Part shown: piece after piece, positions 7,410-16,753 of the stretch
Position numbering within the stretch: the first letter of the stretch is position 1
Layout: the number at the start of each line of letters is the position of its first letter
Assembly: GCA_041600915.1 (NCBI GenBank)
Contig: JBFIJC010000016.1
Coordinates: 1 to 27,549, forward strand
Direction: 5' to 3'
DNA length: 27,549 bases
From: Nitrogeniibacter sp041600915
GTDB lineage: Bacteria > Pseudomonadota > Gammaproteobacteria > Burkholderiales > Rhodocyclaceae
Position numbers and translations under genes: made by a program
Notes under the pieces: generated by a model
The model's database searches: none
What the model saw: the letters and a program-made list of their open reading frames with translations, nothing else
What the model was told of the DNA's origin: nothing

Positions 7410-9668
7410 CTACGCGATTGTCGCCGGCTCACCCGCGCCTGGGCGGTAGGCGTCCAGCCAGGCAGCAAGTTCGTCGGCCACCATTGGGCGTGCCAGCAGG
7501 TAGCCTTGCATTTCATCGCAGCCCAGGGCACGCAAGCGGTCGCGCTGGCTGGCCGTCTCGACGCCTTCGGCCAGGACCTTCATACCCAGTTGATGGCCGA
7601 GCGGGACGATCATTTCGGCAATTCGTCCGCCTTGTCCGTGTTCGAGCGTATGAATGAAAGAGCGGTCGATTTTCAGCCGGTTGGCCGGTAGTCGGTGCAG
7701 ATAGGACAGGGACGAAAAGCCCGTGCCGAAGTCATCAATGGCAATCGCGACGCCACGGGCGCGGATGGCTTCGAGTAGCGTGCGGACCTGGTGGATGCCC
7801 AGGGCCGCGACGGATTCGGTTATTTCAAGCTCCAGACATTCGGGGGGGACGGACGCGGCGTCCAGCACACGGTCGAGGAGGGTGAGGAAGTTCGGTTGAC
7901 GCAGTTGGACGGTGGAGACGTTAACCGACATGCGCAGACCGCTGTGGCCGTGCGCGTGAAGTGACTCCAGAACACGGATTGCCTGATGCAGAATCCATTC
8001 GCCAATAGGAAGAATCAGTGCGGTCTGTTCAGCCACCGGGATGAACTGGTCCGGCGACACATGCGTGCCATTTTCAGTTCGCCACCGTGTCAGGGCTTCG
8101 AGGCCGACGGTGCGCCCGGTAAGAAGGTCGAGCTGTGGCTGGAAGACGGGGTAGAGTTGATCGCCTTTTGCCAGCGCCCGGTGCAAGGCGATGCGCATGC
8201 GGTTGCGGTCATGTGTTTCGTTGGCGATGGATTCCGAGTAGTAAGCGTGGTGACCGAGCCCGGTGGTTTTTGCCCGTTTAAGCGCGATGTATGCGTTTTG
8301 AACACAGTCGGACCCGCTGCCCTGCACATCGCGCAAATGCACGATGCCGGTACTGACCGTCAGTGGGTGGTCGATCTGGTCGATATTGAAGGGCGTGCTG
8401 AACAGTCGGGCGATGGCGTCCGGCGTGAGCAGTTCGCGTCGGCCCAGCAGGCCGAACACATCGCCGGATACGCGAGCAATAAAACATCCGGGAAAGTCAG
8501 AGCTCAGTCGTTGAGCGATGGCGCGTAGCAGCTGGTCGCCGTAGGGGTGCCCGAGGAGATCGTTCACGGACGAGAATTGATCGATGTCGATCAGCGCGAA
8601 CGCCTGCTCGTTGCGACCGGTGCTCTCGATGGCAGCATCGAGCTCGCGTAGCATGGCTGATCGGTTGGGCAGCTCGACCAGGCGATCAAAATAGGCTTGA
8701 TTGCGCAAGGCGCTGACGAGCTGGATGTTCTGCGCGCACAGCGACATATTGGTGCAGAACATGTGCAGCAGATTTCGATCAAGCTCCCGGACCGGCTCAC
8801 TGGAATCGATGAACACTGCGTAGGCGTGTTGGTCTGGTGTTTCAAAAAACAGCGTGACACTGTGCGGTTCGATGAGGTTGCGACCTTCGGTCAGGCTTTG
8901 CCGCAAGGCCGAGGTAATGCGGGGGTCTTCGATCGTGTCGAACGGTTTGTTGCTCAGTTCGCTGAAACGGCCTGCAGCAGCGATGATTTCAAGTTCAGCA
9001 ATATGGCCGTCCCCGGCCGGCCCCTGCGGGGAGCAGGCGCAGACCAAGCCTTCTGCCGGTACGCCGATGAGGCTGGCAATCTGAATGATGATGCCCTCGG
9101 CAAAACTCTGCAGCCCGGGCCGAGTCATCACATCGTTGCTGGCCGCAATGACCTTCTCCAGCCCTCGGCGGCTCGCGTCAAGGCGGCGCAGTTGCTCGTA
9201 TGAGCGCAAGGCAGCCGTCACGGTGGTGAACAGCTTGTTGCGGGTCAGCTCATTCTTGGTTTTGTAGTCATTGATGTCGTAGCGGCTGATCGCTTCCATC
9301 TCCGGTGCCTGGCCGGGCTGCCCGGTGCGCAGCACAATACGCAGGTTGGTCAGTGCCAGCTCTTCGCGAATCGCGCTGACAATGCGCAGCCCCGCGTCGG
9401 GCGTTTCCATGACGACATCAAGCAGCACGACGGCAATGTCCTGCTCACGGCGAAGAACCGACAGGGCCTCGGCGCCCGAGTGGGCATGGAGAAACTCAAC
9501 CGGGCGGCCCAGAATGGGGATGCCCTTGAGCGCAAAACGCGTGGCTTCGTGAACGTCGGCGTCATCGTCCACCACCAGGATTCGCCATGGCGGTTGTGAT
9601 GGCGCTAGCGCACCGCATTTGGGCAGAATTTCGTCCGCAAAGACGAACTGCTCTTCCCTGTCCGCCAT
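7410..9668 (-). CDS. Response regulator with degenerate GGDEF and intact EAL (c-di-GMP phosphodiesterase)
   Basis: Cytoplasmic two-component signalling protein of 752 aa. An N-terminal receiver domain (about residues 28-155) has acidic residues at DDDAD and the predicted phospho-acceptor D84 (VVLLDVV). A DUF3369-like sensor region follows (about 160-320). The GGDEF domain (about 340-480) has the active-site motif replaced by S401-G402-D403-V404-F405, so it is probably not a cyclase. The EAL domain (about 500-740) is intact: E524-A-L, the SVNVS asparagine, ELEITES, the DDFGTG pair, LKIDRSF lysine, AEGVET and DEMQGY are all visible. The expected activity is c-di-GMP hydrolysis to pGpG under phosphorylation control. 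No histidine kinase is adjacent. The nearby pilus genes and flhB would be logical outputs, but that is inference. Confidence 0.95.
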   Translation of the reverse strand: MADREEQFVFADEILPKCGALAPSQPPWRILVVDDDADVHEATRFALKGIPILGRPVEFLHAHSGAEALSVLRREQDIAVVLLDVVMETPDAGLRIVSAIREELALTNLRIVLRTGQPGQAPEMEAISRYDINDYKTKNELTRNKLFTTVTAALRSYEQLRRLDASRRGLEKVIAASNDVMTRPGLQSFAEGIIIQIASLIGVPAEGLVCACSPQGPAGDGHIAELEIIAAAGRFSELSNKPFDTIEDPRITSALRQSLTEGRNLIEPHSVTLFFETPDQHAYAVFIDSSEPVRELDRNLLHMFCTNMSLCAQNIQLVSALRNQAYFDRLVELPNRSAMLRELDAAIESTGRNEQAFALIDIDQFSSVNDLLGHPYGDQLLRAIAQRLSSDFPGCFIARVSGDVFGLLGRRELLTPDAIARLFSTPFNIDQIDHPLTVSTGIVHLRDVQGSGSDCVQNAYIALKRAKTTGLGHHAYYSESIANETHDRNRMRIALHRALAKGDQLYPVFQPQLDLLTGRTVGLEALTRWRTENGTHVSPDQFIPVAEQTALILPIGEWILHQAIRVLESLHAHGHSGLRMSVNVSTVQLRQPNFLTLLDRVLDAASVPPECLELEITESVAALGIHQVRTLLEAIRARGVAIAIDDFGTGFSSLSYLHRLPANRLKIDRSFIHTLEHGQGGRIAEMIVPLGHQLGMKVLAEGVETASQRDRLRALGCDEMQGYLLARPMVADELAAWLDAYRPGAGEPATIA

Positions 9669-9770
9669 TCCTTATTTCCCCAGAGTTTGGCTGTCCGAGG
9701 AATTAACGTGCGAAGTCAGACTTTCTTTAGGGGCGTGGCATCAGGTTGTGGTGATATTTTTGGCGCCGGC

Positions 9771-10529
9771 TCAGCGAGGTATCGCGTAGTAGATGGTGAG
9801 CACGCTGCCGATGGTAATAACCATGCGTCGCAGCCAAATGGCTGGCAAACGCTGGGCCAGTCGTGCCCCGATATAGCCGCCTGCGACCGCCGTGATCAGC
9901 ATGATCCAGGTGTGGGGCCAGCTCACCGCGCCAGCGATCACAAACGTGCCAACAGCAACGCTGTAGATGACCGCTGACAGCCAGTTCTTCAGCGCGTTGA
10001 TTTCGTTCAGATCGGTGTGCCCCTGAATCGCCAGTGCCGCGATCATGACAATGCCCATGCCCGCACCGAAAAAACCGCCGTAAACCGACACCAGAAACTG
10101 AAACACGGTGCCGCCCATGCCGTGACTCGGGGCAGTGGTGCCGCGCATGCGGGCCAGCAAGCGCGACAGCGATCCGCTCAGCGCAAACAGCAGGGTAGCA
10201 ATACCAAGCAACCACGGGATCAGCTGGGTAAATACTCTGTCTTGCACCGTGAGCAGCAGCATCCCGCCCAGCAATCCGCCCAGGAACGCGACGATCGATA
10301 GTGGAAGCAGTCTGTTGCGATATTTATACAAGGCGTCACGGCTTGCCAGCGCCCCCGCCAGACTCGCCGGCCAAAGGGCGACCGCGTTGCTGGCGTTGGC
10401 CATGATGGGGGGCACACCAACGGCCAAGAGCGCCGGGAAGGAAAAGAAGGTGCCACCGCCAGCGACCGAGTTCATGGCACCGGCCATGAAGGCCGCGATA
10501 GCAATCAAGGAAATTTCGCTAGCGGTCAT
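9771..10529 (-). CDS. TSUP (TauE/SafE) family membrane transporter
   Basis: A 252-aa integral membrane protein with seven to eight hydrophobic helices. It has the duplicated TauE/SafE signature: first half GAMNSVAGGGTFFSFPALLAVG with NASN, second half VYGGFFGAGMGIVMIAAL with ALKNWLSAVIY. TSUP proteins are proposed to carry sulfonates, sulfite or other small organosulfur or organic anions; the substrate here is unknown. The ATG at 10529 begins MTASEISL and has only a weak ribosome-binding site. It stands alone between the phosphodiesterase gene and a non-coding gap, both neighbours being on the same strand. Confidence 0.93.
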   Translation of the reverse strand: MTASEISLIAIAAFMAGAMNSVAGGGTFFSFPALLAVGVPPIMANASNAVALWPASLAGALASRDALYKYRNRLLPLSIVAFLGGLLGGMLLLTVQDRVFTQLIPWLLGIATLLFALSGSLSRLLARMRGTTAPSHGMGGTVFQFLVSVYGGFFGAGMGIVMIAALAIQGHTDLNEINALKNWLSAVIYSVAVGTFVIAGAVSWPHTWIMLITAVAGGYIGARLAQRLPAIWLRRMVITIGSVLTIYYAIPR

Positions 10530-10882
10530 GGCTACGGCTGGTCGTGTTGGGGGACGAAATCGTGGACGCAGGTGAGTCGTGCGCCGCTAGTCAAAGGTGA
10601 TGCCGTTAGCGGTTCTGGGCTTGATCGCTGCAGTTGATTCCGGCAGTGGTGAGGCCAAAATGGCGGGCGCCGGAAGTATCCCAATCGTTCAAACTGGATT
10701 AGCGAATCGTGCGAGTCAGAGCGTCAAAATCGAGCGTTCGAATGGGAACGCTGGAGCTCAAAGGACACTCCGGAGCCGGCGTCCAGATCCTGTCGCGGAG
10801 CTTTAGTTATTTTGTGAGCAATGGACACTCGAGCAGCCGAAACCCAAAATCTTGGCTGCGGTCTGTCGAGTATCCCTCAGTG
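10530..10882. other. Intergenic gap of 353 bp, no gene seen
   Basis: This stretch lies upstream of the TSUP gene and downstream of the pilE-like gene. No open frame with gene-like composition was found on either strand. A weak hairpin (GCAGCC at about 10833 with GGCTGC at about 10854) lies just past the pilin stop and may act in transcript ending, but it has no clear T-tract. The TSUP promoter should also lie here. Confidence 0.5.
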
Positions 10883-11341
10883 TTACCAGCAAGCTTGAAC
10901 CGTGCCGCCGGTGGCTCCTTTGACGCCAGTTTCAGTGAGCGATAGCGTGCCGCACGTGTCGCCGGCCTGGCTCCCCGCGGGGGTTGCATTGAGCGTAAAA
11001 GTGGTTTGGGTCGCCGCCGCAATGGTGAGATTGTATGTTGCTGCGCCGCCATCGATCGGGCACTGGGCAGGGTAGAACGCTGCCGCCGGCGCGCCCGTGT
11101 TTGCGCCGCCTGTCGCCAGACCCAGGTAGGACTGGTTTGTCGAGAAACGACGCTCCATGGCAGCTGCCATGCCGACCAAGGCGCCAGCGCAATCATTGCG
11201 CTTGGAGCGCAACACGTACTGGGTGTAGTTCGGGTAGGCGATCGCGGCAAGAATGCCGATGATGGCGACAACGATCATCACCTCAATCAGCGTGAAGCCG
11301 CGCGATCCACGGCGCGGGAAGGGTTGGCCCTGTTGGTTCAT
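10883..11341 (-). CDS. pilE: Type IV pilin (PilE-like minor pilin)
   Basis: A prepilin of 152 aa. A short basic leader (MNQQGQPFPRRGSRG) is followed by FTLIEVMIVVAIIGILAAIAYPNY, the class III N-methylation/cleavage site with E5 and the hydrophobic alpha1 helix; PilD would cut after the glycine at residue 15. The C-terminal part has four cysteines (about C51, C94, C130 and C151) that could form a disulfide loop. The ATG at 11341 overlaps the upstream pilY2-like stop in ATGA, giving translational coupling. It is last in the operon, as pilE is in the fimU-pilVWXY1Y2E clusters of Pseudomonas and many betaproteobacteria. It is likely a minor pilin of the tip/initiation complex rather than the major subunit; that is inferred from position. 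Confidence 0.92.
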   Translation of the reverse strand: MNQQGQPFPRRGSRGFTLIEVMIVVAIIGILAAIAYPNYTQYVLRSKRNDCAGALVGMAAAMERRFSTNQSYLGLATGGANTGAPAAAFYPAQCPIDGGAATYNLTIAAATQTTFTLNATPAGSQAGDTCGTLSLTETGVKGATGGTVQACW

Positions 11342-11664
11342 TGCCCACTCCCGTTGCCAAAAAGATGCAGTTCGACGACGACAACATTTCCCTGACCGTC
11401 GGCGTTCGTTTCCATGGCGATCTGCTTTCCAACCCAAGTCGAAGAGACTGGCGAATAGGCGAGACTGCGATCGTCGGCGGTCACTTTCGTCGCCGTGGTG
11501 ATCTTGAGCTTTCGATCGCCGACGACGATGGTGGATGTCGCCGGGCTGACCGCTTTGATGATCCCGATTTCCTCGAGAGGGCGCTCCTGAGCGTTGGCGC
11601 CCACGCTCAAAAGCCCGAACAGGCTGACCAGGGTCAGGCGACGCATAAATGTCTGGATGTTCAT
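11338..11664 (-). CDS. PilY2-like small secreted protein
   Basis: A 108-aa protein with a clear Sec signal peptide: MNIQTFMRR, then a hydrophobic core LTLVSLFGLLSV, and a probable cleavage after GANA. The mature part is beta-rich (IIKAVSPATSTIVVGDRKLKI). It sits between pilY1 and the pilE-like gene, exactly where pilY2 lies in Pseudomonas aeruginosa, and overlaps the downstream pilin by 4 bp. The name therefore rests mainly on synteny and size. A role in pilus biogenesis is inferred. The segment EIGIIKAVSP...VVGDRKLKI resembles a small OB-like or SH3-like barrel, seen by eye only. Confidence 0.75.
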   Translation of the reverse strand: MNIQTFMRRLTLVSLFGLLSVGANAQERPLEEIGIIKAVSPATSTIVVGDRKLKITTATKVTADDRSLAYSPVSSTWVGKQIAMETNADGQGNVVVVELHLFGNGSGQ

Positions 11665-11676
11665 GGCCGGTTTTCC

Positions 11677-14600
11677 TTATTGCAGTTGTCGCCACGAAAT
11701 ACGGCGACTCCCGTCGGATTGTTGAGTGCTCTTGTCGATGGTGCCTGTCGAGGTCGAGCCGTACTTGTGGGTTTTGCCCCCGGCGTCGCGCACCTGGCCC
11801 AGGCTCTTGATCATGCCGCCGACCACGCGACGGCCACTGACGACCTTGTTGTTGTACTCGTTGCTACTGCCGTAGGTGCCATCCCTCGACAGGTCGAATA
11901 CGCTATGTTCGGTCCGCGCGCCGGTGTAGGGGGCCAGCTCGATAATCCAGCTCGAGCCGCCGCCGGCGCAGGCGTCGTCGTCGGGAATGGAGCTTACATA
12001 GATGATGCGATCTTTCCAGATGATTGGATCGGTGAGGATGCGTTCGCCTGCCTTGATATTGGTCGGCGGGACGAGATCCACCAGGAAACCGCGTTGATTC
12101 ACTGTTGGCGTGTTCTGCGAGAACTGACGAATCTCCCAGACGTTGCCGTTGAAGGATTGCGATCCTTCGTAGGTGATGCTTTGTACCAGCAAGTCGCTCC
12201 GCGCGACTTTGGACGCCGTGCTGACGCTTCCGCAGCCCGTGCCAGAGACGCCGATGCCGCACTCGTCTTGCACGCCATAGAGTGTTTGCTTGCTCAGATC
12301 GGTGTTGTCGCCCGACTCGAAGTACTTGCCCGTGCCGAAATAGACCATCAGGCCTTGTTTCGGATGCTTGCTGACCTGCACCTTGGAGGTAACCGGCTGC
12401 GCTTGGGCGGGGCTGCCGCCGTCGGTTGCCTTGAATAGCGGCTTGCCGCCGAAAGCGACTTTCCAGTTGCTGTTGTTGCTGCCGGTGAAGTCGAACTTCC
12501 AGATGTTACCGTGCAAGTCGCCTGCGTAGATCAGGTCAATCGAACCGTTCTGGTCGCTGTCGATGGCCACGGGCGTTGCCAGGCCGTTCGGGGTTGTCGC
12601 GCTTCCGATGCCGGTGTCGATTTTCTTGATCAGAGCGCCGGTGCTGATATTGACGACGAACAACTGGGCTTTTTGGGACGTGCTGTTGTAGCCGTTTCCG
12701 AAGACGGCGACCCAGTCACCGCTTTCCGTACGACCAATTGAAGCCTGGCCGAGCGTAAAGCCGAGTTCTCCGAAGCCGGTGGTGGTGTCATTGACCTCCC
12801 ACATCACGTCGGAAGCACCGAAACCATGCGCATTCTCGACATTGAGCGCGAAGTACCCTTTTCCGCCGGCTGCAGTGGAGCCGACCAGCACGGTTTTCCA
12901 GGTGCTGCCAATAAGTGCATCGCCAACTTTTGGCGCGCCATCAACGTAGTAGCGGTGGGTGTATTTCGGGTCGGCCAGCGTGGGCAGGCCAGACATGATC
13001 GTGTTGGGGATATAGCCAAACAGCTCTTTGCCAGTGTCGCTGTCAAGACCGCGGAAAATACCGTCATTGGCGCCAAAGAAGAGCGCGCCCTTGCGGTTGA
13101 GGAAGTTCGATGAGAGCCGTCTGGCGATGTAAGAGCTTCGTTCGGTTGCGCTCAGCGATCCGGCCAGGCTGTATCCATAATCTTCATGTTTTACGAAGGC
13201 CGGGTCGGAGTTGACCACATCGCCCATGATGCTTTTACGGGTGCGGAAGGGGCCGCTGTTTGACGCTTCTTTGGCCTGATCGCCGCGTACCCATTCGAGC
13301 AAGGTCGAGTCGTTGTTGAGGGCGGTTTTCTGGCTTGTCGCCAGCGAGGACCAAGCAAGGGGGATGCCCAGACCATTGGTTGGATTGATGGTGTAGAGGT
13401 TGCGCGTCAAGAAGGCTGGAATCTGCTTGCTTGCCTGCCAGGTCGGCGTGGTGTCCGGATCGCCTGTGTTGACGTCGATCTTGTAGGCCAGCATGTCGCC
13501 CGTCCAGGTGCCGCTGTCAAAGCGAGCCTGGAAGAGGAGCGTATTGGTGCTCAGCCGGGTGGAGTTGGCTGCGACGGTGGCGGCCGAACTGGTCCGTGCG
13601 TTAATGGTTGCAAGCGTCGCCGCGAGGGCGTTGGCGAAGGTCTGCGGATCTTTCGCGCTGAAGAACTCGCCGCGGCCGTTGAGGCTGGCATGCAACAAGT
13701 CATCGATCTTGGCCGGGTTGGTTGCGTTGGGGTCGGGCCAGCCGGGGTCAGTTTTGGTCAAAATTGCGGCGAAGGCGGTGCTGGGGGTGATGGTGCCTTC
13801 AACGCCAAGACCAACGCCAAACGTGACCATGTGCTGCCAGAAGGCCGGGTCATCTGTGCTGACCGGAACGTTGTTGGTCAGGTCGGTACGCAGGTCGCGG
13901 TTCCAGTAGTACATGGCGATATCCGCCAGGCTGTTGCTCCAAGTGTCCTGGAAAGGACCAACTGGCGTGTACTGGTAGCTCGCGCTATTGGGCCCGGTAA
14001 TGGTGGGGCCGCTGCTGCCGTCATTGTTCAGCCGAGCGTTAGCGGTCGAGGCCGTGCTGGAGTTCCAGTAACCGTCGGTTGTCAGAATGGTGAAGTTTTG
14101 TCGGCACGACAAATCCTTGCCGCCCGAAATGCCAGGGGTGGTGCTGGCGGCGCCACGGCTGTCTTGCCATTCATAGTAGTCACCCGCCGCGTCGAGCGCG
14201 CGGCGCAAAGGGGTGCTACCCGTCGGTTGCTGCACAAAAAGCCAGTCAAAAAATTGCTTCCGGTTGTTGGTGACCGTGCCGAACGTGTCTTTGTCGCTAA
14301 AGTCGCGAACGCCGCGCTCAAGCGTTGAGGTCGATAGACCATCTACGCTTGCACTGCTCTTGTTGATCCGGCCGTAGCCGACTCGCAGACCGGTGCCTTG
14401 CTGTGCAAACGCACGGCTGACACCTGCCTTGGCGGCGGACATGCGGTTTCGGTAATACGAATACCAGTTTGCGAAGTTTGTTCGCTCATCGGCACCGCCG
14501 ACGCCGGAAGTCGCACTGACAGAGACTTTCGTGTAGCAATCGTCGTCCGTGGCCGTGCCGTTACAGTTGTTGTTTCCCGCATTAAAGACATAGTAGAAGG

Positions 14601-15057
14601 CCGCTTGGGCGCTATCCGAATACTCGTTCGAGTACCCGGCGTAATACCACGTGGGTCGGAAGGCGGAGCTGAGGTTGACCGTGTTGGTGCCTCGGCTGCT
14701 TGAGTAACCGTCTTTCCATGCCGAGGTGAAGTTCGAGTTGCCGAGACTGACGCCATCCTGATCCAGGGGCGGCAGGTAGGTGGCGGCAGGGTCGTAATAA
14801 ATCTTGTTGTAGTAACTCGATTTGGCCCGTTTGGTGTTGTGGAATGAATAGATGTCATCCGGCATGAACGACCAGGCCATGGAGCCCGAGTCATCCAGTA
14901 CGAACATGATGTTTGGCTCGACCGTACCTCCCAGGTAGAGCGGCACCTGCGAAATCGCCAGCGAAGCTGACAAGGCCTGGCCGGGCAGGCCGAGTGTGCA
15001 CGCGGCAATCACTGCGGCGGCGAGGGGAGCCAGTGCTTTGGGCGGTGTAGTGTTCAT
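11677..15057 (-). CDS. pilY1: PilY1 type IV pilus tip/biogenesis protein
   Basis: A large secreted pilus-associated adhesin and assembly factor of 1126 aa. It has a signal peptide ending at about ALSA, then a von Willebrand A-like region with the MIDAS-type motif D55-x-S57-x-S59 (VLDDSGSM). The C-terminal half is the PilC/PilY1 beta-propeller, with a calcium loop D833-S-D-Q-N-G-S-I-D841 like the regulatory calcium site of P. aeruginosa PilY1, and the FGANDGIFRG and YFGTGKYFE propeller motifs. Cysteines are few and scattered. The start is ATG at 15057 with AAAGGTG 8 nt upstream. An ATG at 15093 overlapping the pilX stop is the alternative and adds 12 residues before the signal peptide. PilY1 with the minor pilins primes pilus assembly and can act in surface sensing. 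Confidence 0.95.
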   Translation of the reverse strand: MNTTPPKALAPLAAAVIAACTLGLPGQALSASLAISQVPLYLGGTVEPNIMFVLDDSGSMAWSFMPDDIYSFHNTKRAKSSYYNKIYYDPAATYLPPLDQDGVSLGNSNFTSAWKDGYSSSRGTNTVNLSSAFRPTWYYAGYSNEYSDSAQAAFYYVFNAGNNNCNGTATDDDCYTKVSVSATSGVGGADERTNFANWYSYYRNRMSAAKAGVSRAFAQQGTGLRVGYGRINKSSASVDGLSTSTLERGVRDFSDKDTFGTVTNNRKQFFDWLFVQQPTGSTPLRRALDAAGDYYEWQDSRGAASTTPGISGGKDLSCRQNFTILTTDGYWNSSTASTANARLNNDGSSGPTITGPNSASYQYTPVGPFQDTWSNSLADIAMYYWNRDLRTDLTNNVPVSTDDPAFWQHMVTFGVGLGVEGTITPSTAFAAILTKTDPGWPDPNATNPAKIDDLLHASLNGRGEFFSAKDPQTFANALAATLATINARTSSAATVAANSTRLSTNTLLFQARFDSGTWTGDMLAYKIDVNTGDPDTTPTWQASKQIPAFLTRNLYTINPTNGLGIPLAWSSLATSQKTALNNDSTLLEWVRGDQAKEASNSGPFRTRKSIMGDVVNSDPAFVKHEDYGYSLAGSLSATERSSYIARRLSSNFLNRKGALFFGANDGIFRGLDSDTGKELFGYIPNTIMSGLPTLADPKYTHRYYVDGAPKVGDALIGSTWKTVLVGSTAAGGKGYFALNVENAHGFGASDVMWEVNDTTTGFGELGFTLGQASIGRTESGDWVAVFGNGYNSTSQKAQLFVVNISTGALIKKIDTGIGSATTPNGLATPVAIDSDQNGSIDLIYAGDLHGNIWKFDFTGSNNSNWKVAFGGKPLFKATDGGSPAQAQPVTSKVQVSKHPKQGLMVYFGTGKYFESGDNTDLSKQTLYGVQDECGIGVSGTGCGSVSTASKVARSDLLVQSITYEGSQSFNGNVWEIRQFSQNTPTVNQRGFLVDLVPPTNIKAGERILTDPIIWKDRIIYVSSIPDDDACAGGGSSWIIELAPYTGARTEHSVFDLSRDGTYGSSNEYNNKVVSGRRVVGGMIKSLGQVRDAGGKTHKYGSTSTGTIDKSTQQSDGSRRISWRQLQ

Positions 15058-15089
15058 GGCAACACCTTTCAGAGTGGCGCGCGCGGTGC

Positions 15090-15647
15090 TCATTGCATCA
15101 CCGTCGAGCGCAGGATGACGGTACTGGTGCCGCTGGCACCGGTGGAACGGGCGGTGATGTCGAAAATGGCAACGTCAGGTGGTCGTAATTCAAGTGAAGG
15201 GGATGAATAAACGCCTGGGCGTTCTTCGATCCAATAGGCTGGGGGCTCGGCAAGGCTTGGGAGTATCGGTGAGCCATTGGGATTTGTTCCGGAGGTGATG
15301 CTGGTGAGCTTTCCTCCATCAACCCAAGCACGTGTGTTGCCGGCAATAACCCAGTTGGCAGCGACGGACTCATTTGGGGCGGGATTGGCAGGAAAAGAAA
15401 AATATCCGTTTCCATTGAGCGCAGCAGTACCAAGCGCTTCAATTTCGCCCGCCCGAAGTGCCATTTCGGCCACCTGGGCGGCCAGATCCTTGTCGCGGAG
15501 GTTGCCTGCCATACGCTCTTCGAGCGAGGTGGTTTGCATCGCTGTAAGGCCGAGCATGGTCATTACGAGCAAAAAAATGAGGCCAACAATCAGTGCGGAG
15601 CCAGACTGTCTGGATCGGTCGTTATTTGAGTGGTTTCGTGGCGTCAT
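15090..15647 (-). CDS. pilX: PilX minor pilin-operon protein
   Basis: A 185-aa inner-membrane/pilus protein with the PilX N-terminal domain: a polar basic leader, then GSALIVGLIFLLVMTMLGLTAMQTT followed by LEERMAGNLRDKDLAAQVAEMALRAGE, the strongly conserved PilX segment. As in other PilX proteins, the usual glutamate at position 5 after the cleavage glycine is not evident. The start was set at ATG 15647, which has AAAGG about 9 nt upstream; the longer frame to 15680 overlaps pilW. It lies 10 bp after pilW, and its stop overlaps an ATG of pilY1. It is expected to join FimU, PilV, PilW and PilE in the minor pilin complex. Confidence 0.92.
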   Translation of the reverse strand: MTPRNHSNNDRSRQSGSALIVGLIFLLVMTMLGLTAMQTTSLEERMAGNLRDKDLAAQVAEMALRAGEIEALGTAALNGNGYFSFPANPAPNESVAANWVIAGNTRAWVDGGKLTSITSGTNPNGSPILPSLAEPPAYWIEERPGVYSSPSLELRPPDVAIFDITARSTGASGTSTVILRSTVMQ

Positions 15648-15657
15648 GGCGGAACCT

Positions 15658-16743
15658 TTAGAATCGGTTGCGCAAGGCAATCGTGGTCGACACTGTTGAA
15701 TACATACGGCGGTCAGGGGCCGTGCTTGTCACGCCGTTAAAGGTCATCGGCATTGGCGCGGATACCGCGTTGTCGTCTGGACTGGCAAGCAGAAGCTCAA
15801 ACTGAATGGCGATTACATCAGCCCAGTCGTCAGCAGTCATGGCGGTGACCGGAACGTAGTTGGCGACCACCCGAGAATTCGGCCCGGGCGGGACACCGCC
15901 AGCCGGGAGGCCAAGCATGGCGCGCATGGCCACCACGCCTTCAATCATTTCGCCGCCATTGACATAGAGCGATTGGATTGGTTGCCCTTGCCGGTTAAGC
16001 CTGGCAGACGGTGCAAGATAGAAACTCTGGATTTGAAGACGCATGACCCGAGCGTCAGTGTTATAAGTTGCGCCACCGGCCAAGTCGTCGCTCGAGTTGT
16101 AAATCGTGGCGGCTTGGTGCTCCAGCGTTACGTTGTTTCCGGAGGCCGGTACGTTGCTGACACGAAAAATATCGGCATTGCGGCAGTTCGCAACAATCAG
16201 CGCTTCTCCTTGGCGATAGCCGAGCGCATTGGAATCAATGACGAGGGGGGCTCCGCTGGCTGCCGGCGTTACCAGGTTTGCAGAGGCGCCAGAACCAAAA
16301 ATGATGGTTATGACTTCGGTGCCATTGACGCCGGTTTGGCCGAAACTGGCCACGACATCTGTGCCTGTGGGGGGGTGGACATAGGCACTAACAGCGGTGG
16401 TTTGGTTGAAGTCAATTGCCGGGATGATGGCCGTGGATTTTGGAGTTACACCACCGTAAGCTTCACTACTACCCTCTGGCACCATGTAGGCGCAGCCGAG
16501 GTGGCCCGCCTGCCGAAAACTGCGCTGCAGGAATTCGATGGCAAACCGGCCGTTTTCCTGAATGCGGGCGAGCTCTTCGTTGTAGCGATAGGTTTGCTTG
16601 TTGTTGATAAACAGCGTCACCATGCCACCGATGAGCAGCAGACTGATCAGCATGCCGATCATCAGTTCAATCAGTGACGCGCCACGTTGGTTGGCGAGGC
16701 GACGATGGCGCTCAAAAGGCGAGATAGGGGCGATTGGGCTCAT
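15658..16743 (-). CDS. pilW: PilW minor pilin-like protein
   Basis: A protein of 361 aa with a prepilin N-terminus: basic leader FERHRRLANQRG, then ASLIELMIGMLISLLLIGGMVTLF with the E5 glutamate. After the helix comes NNKQTYRYNEELARIQENGRFAIEFLQRSFRQAGHLGC, the characteristic PilW segment. The long C-terminal region is beta-rich. The start was placed at ATG 16743, 10 bp after the pilV stop; the longer open frame to 16809 runs back into pilV without pilin character. It is part of the minor-pilin/PilY1 initiation complex at the inner membrane. Confidence 0.92.
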   Translation of the reverse strand: MSPIAPISPFERHRRLANQRGASLIELMIGMLISLLLIGGMVTLFINNKQTYRYNEELARIQENGRFAIEFLQRSFRQAGHLGCAYMVPEGSSEAYGGVTPKSTAIIPAIDFNQTTAVSAYVHPPTGTDVVASFGQTGVNGTEVITIIFGSGASANLVTPAASGAPLVIDSNALGYRQGEALIVANCRNADIFRVSNVPASGNNVTLEHQAATIYNSSDDLAGGATYNTDARVMRLQIQSFYLAPSARLNRQGQPIQSLYVNGGEMIEGVVAMRAMLGLPAGGVPPGPNSRVVANYVPVTAMTADDWADVIAIQFELLLASPDDNAVSAPMPMTFNGVTSTAPDRRMYSTVSTTIALRNRF

Positions 16744-16753
16744 GATCGGGTGC

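Noticed and set aside
11341..12438. 365-aa plus-strand open frame opposite pilY1
   Set aside because: It has no domain or ribosome-binding signal and is explained by the antisense of a real, conserved pilY1.
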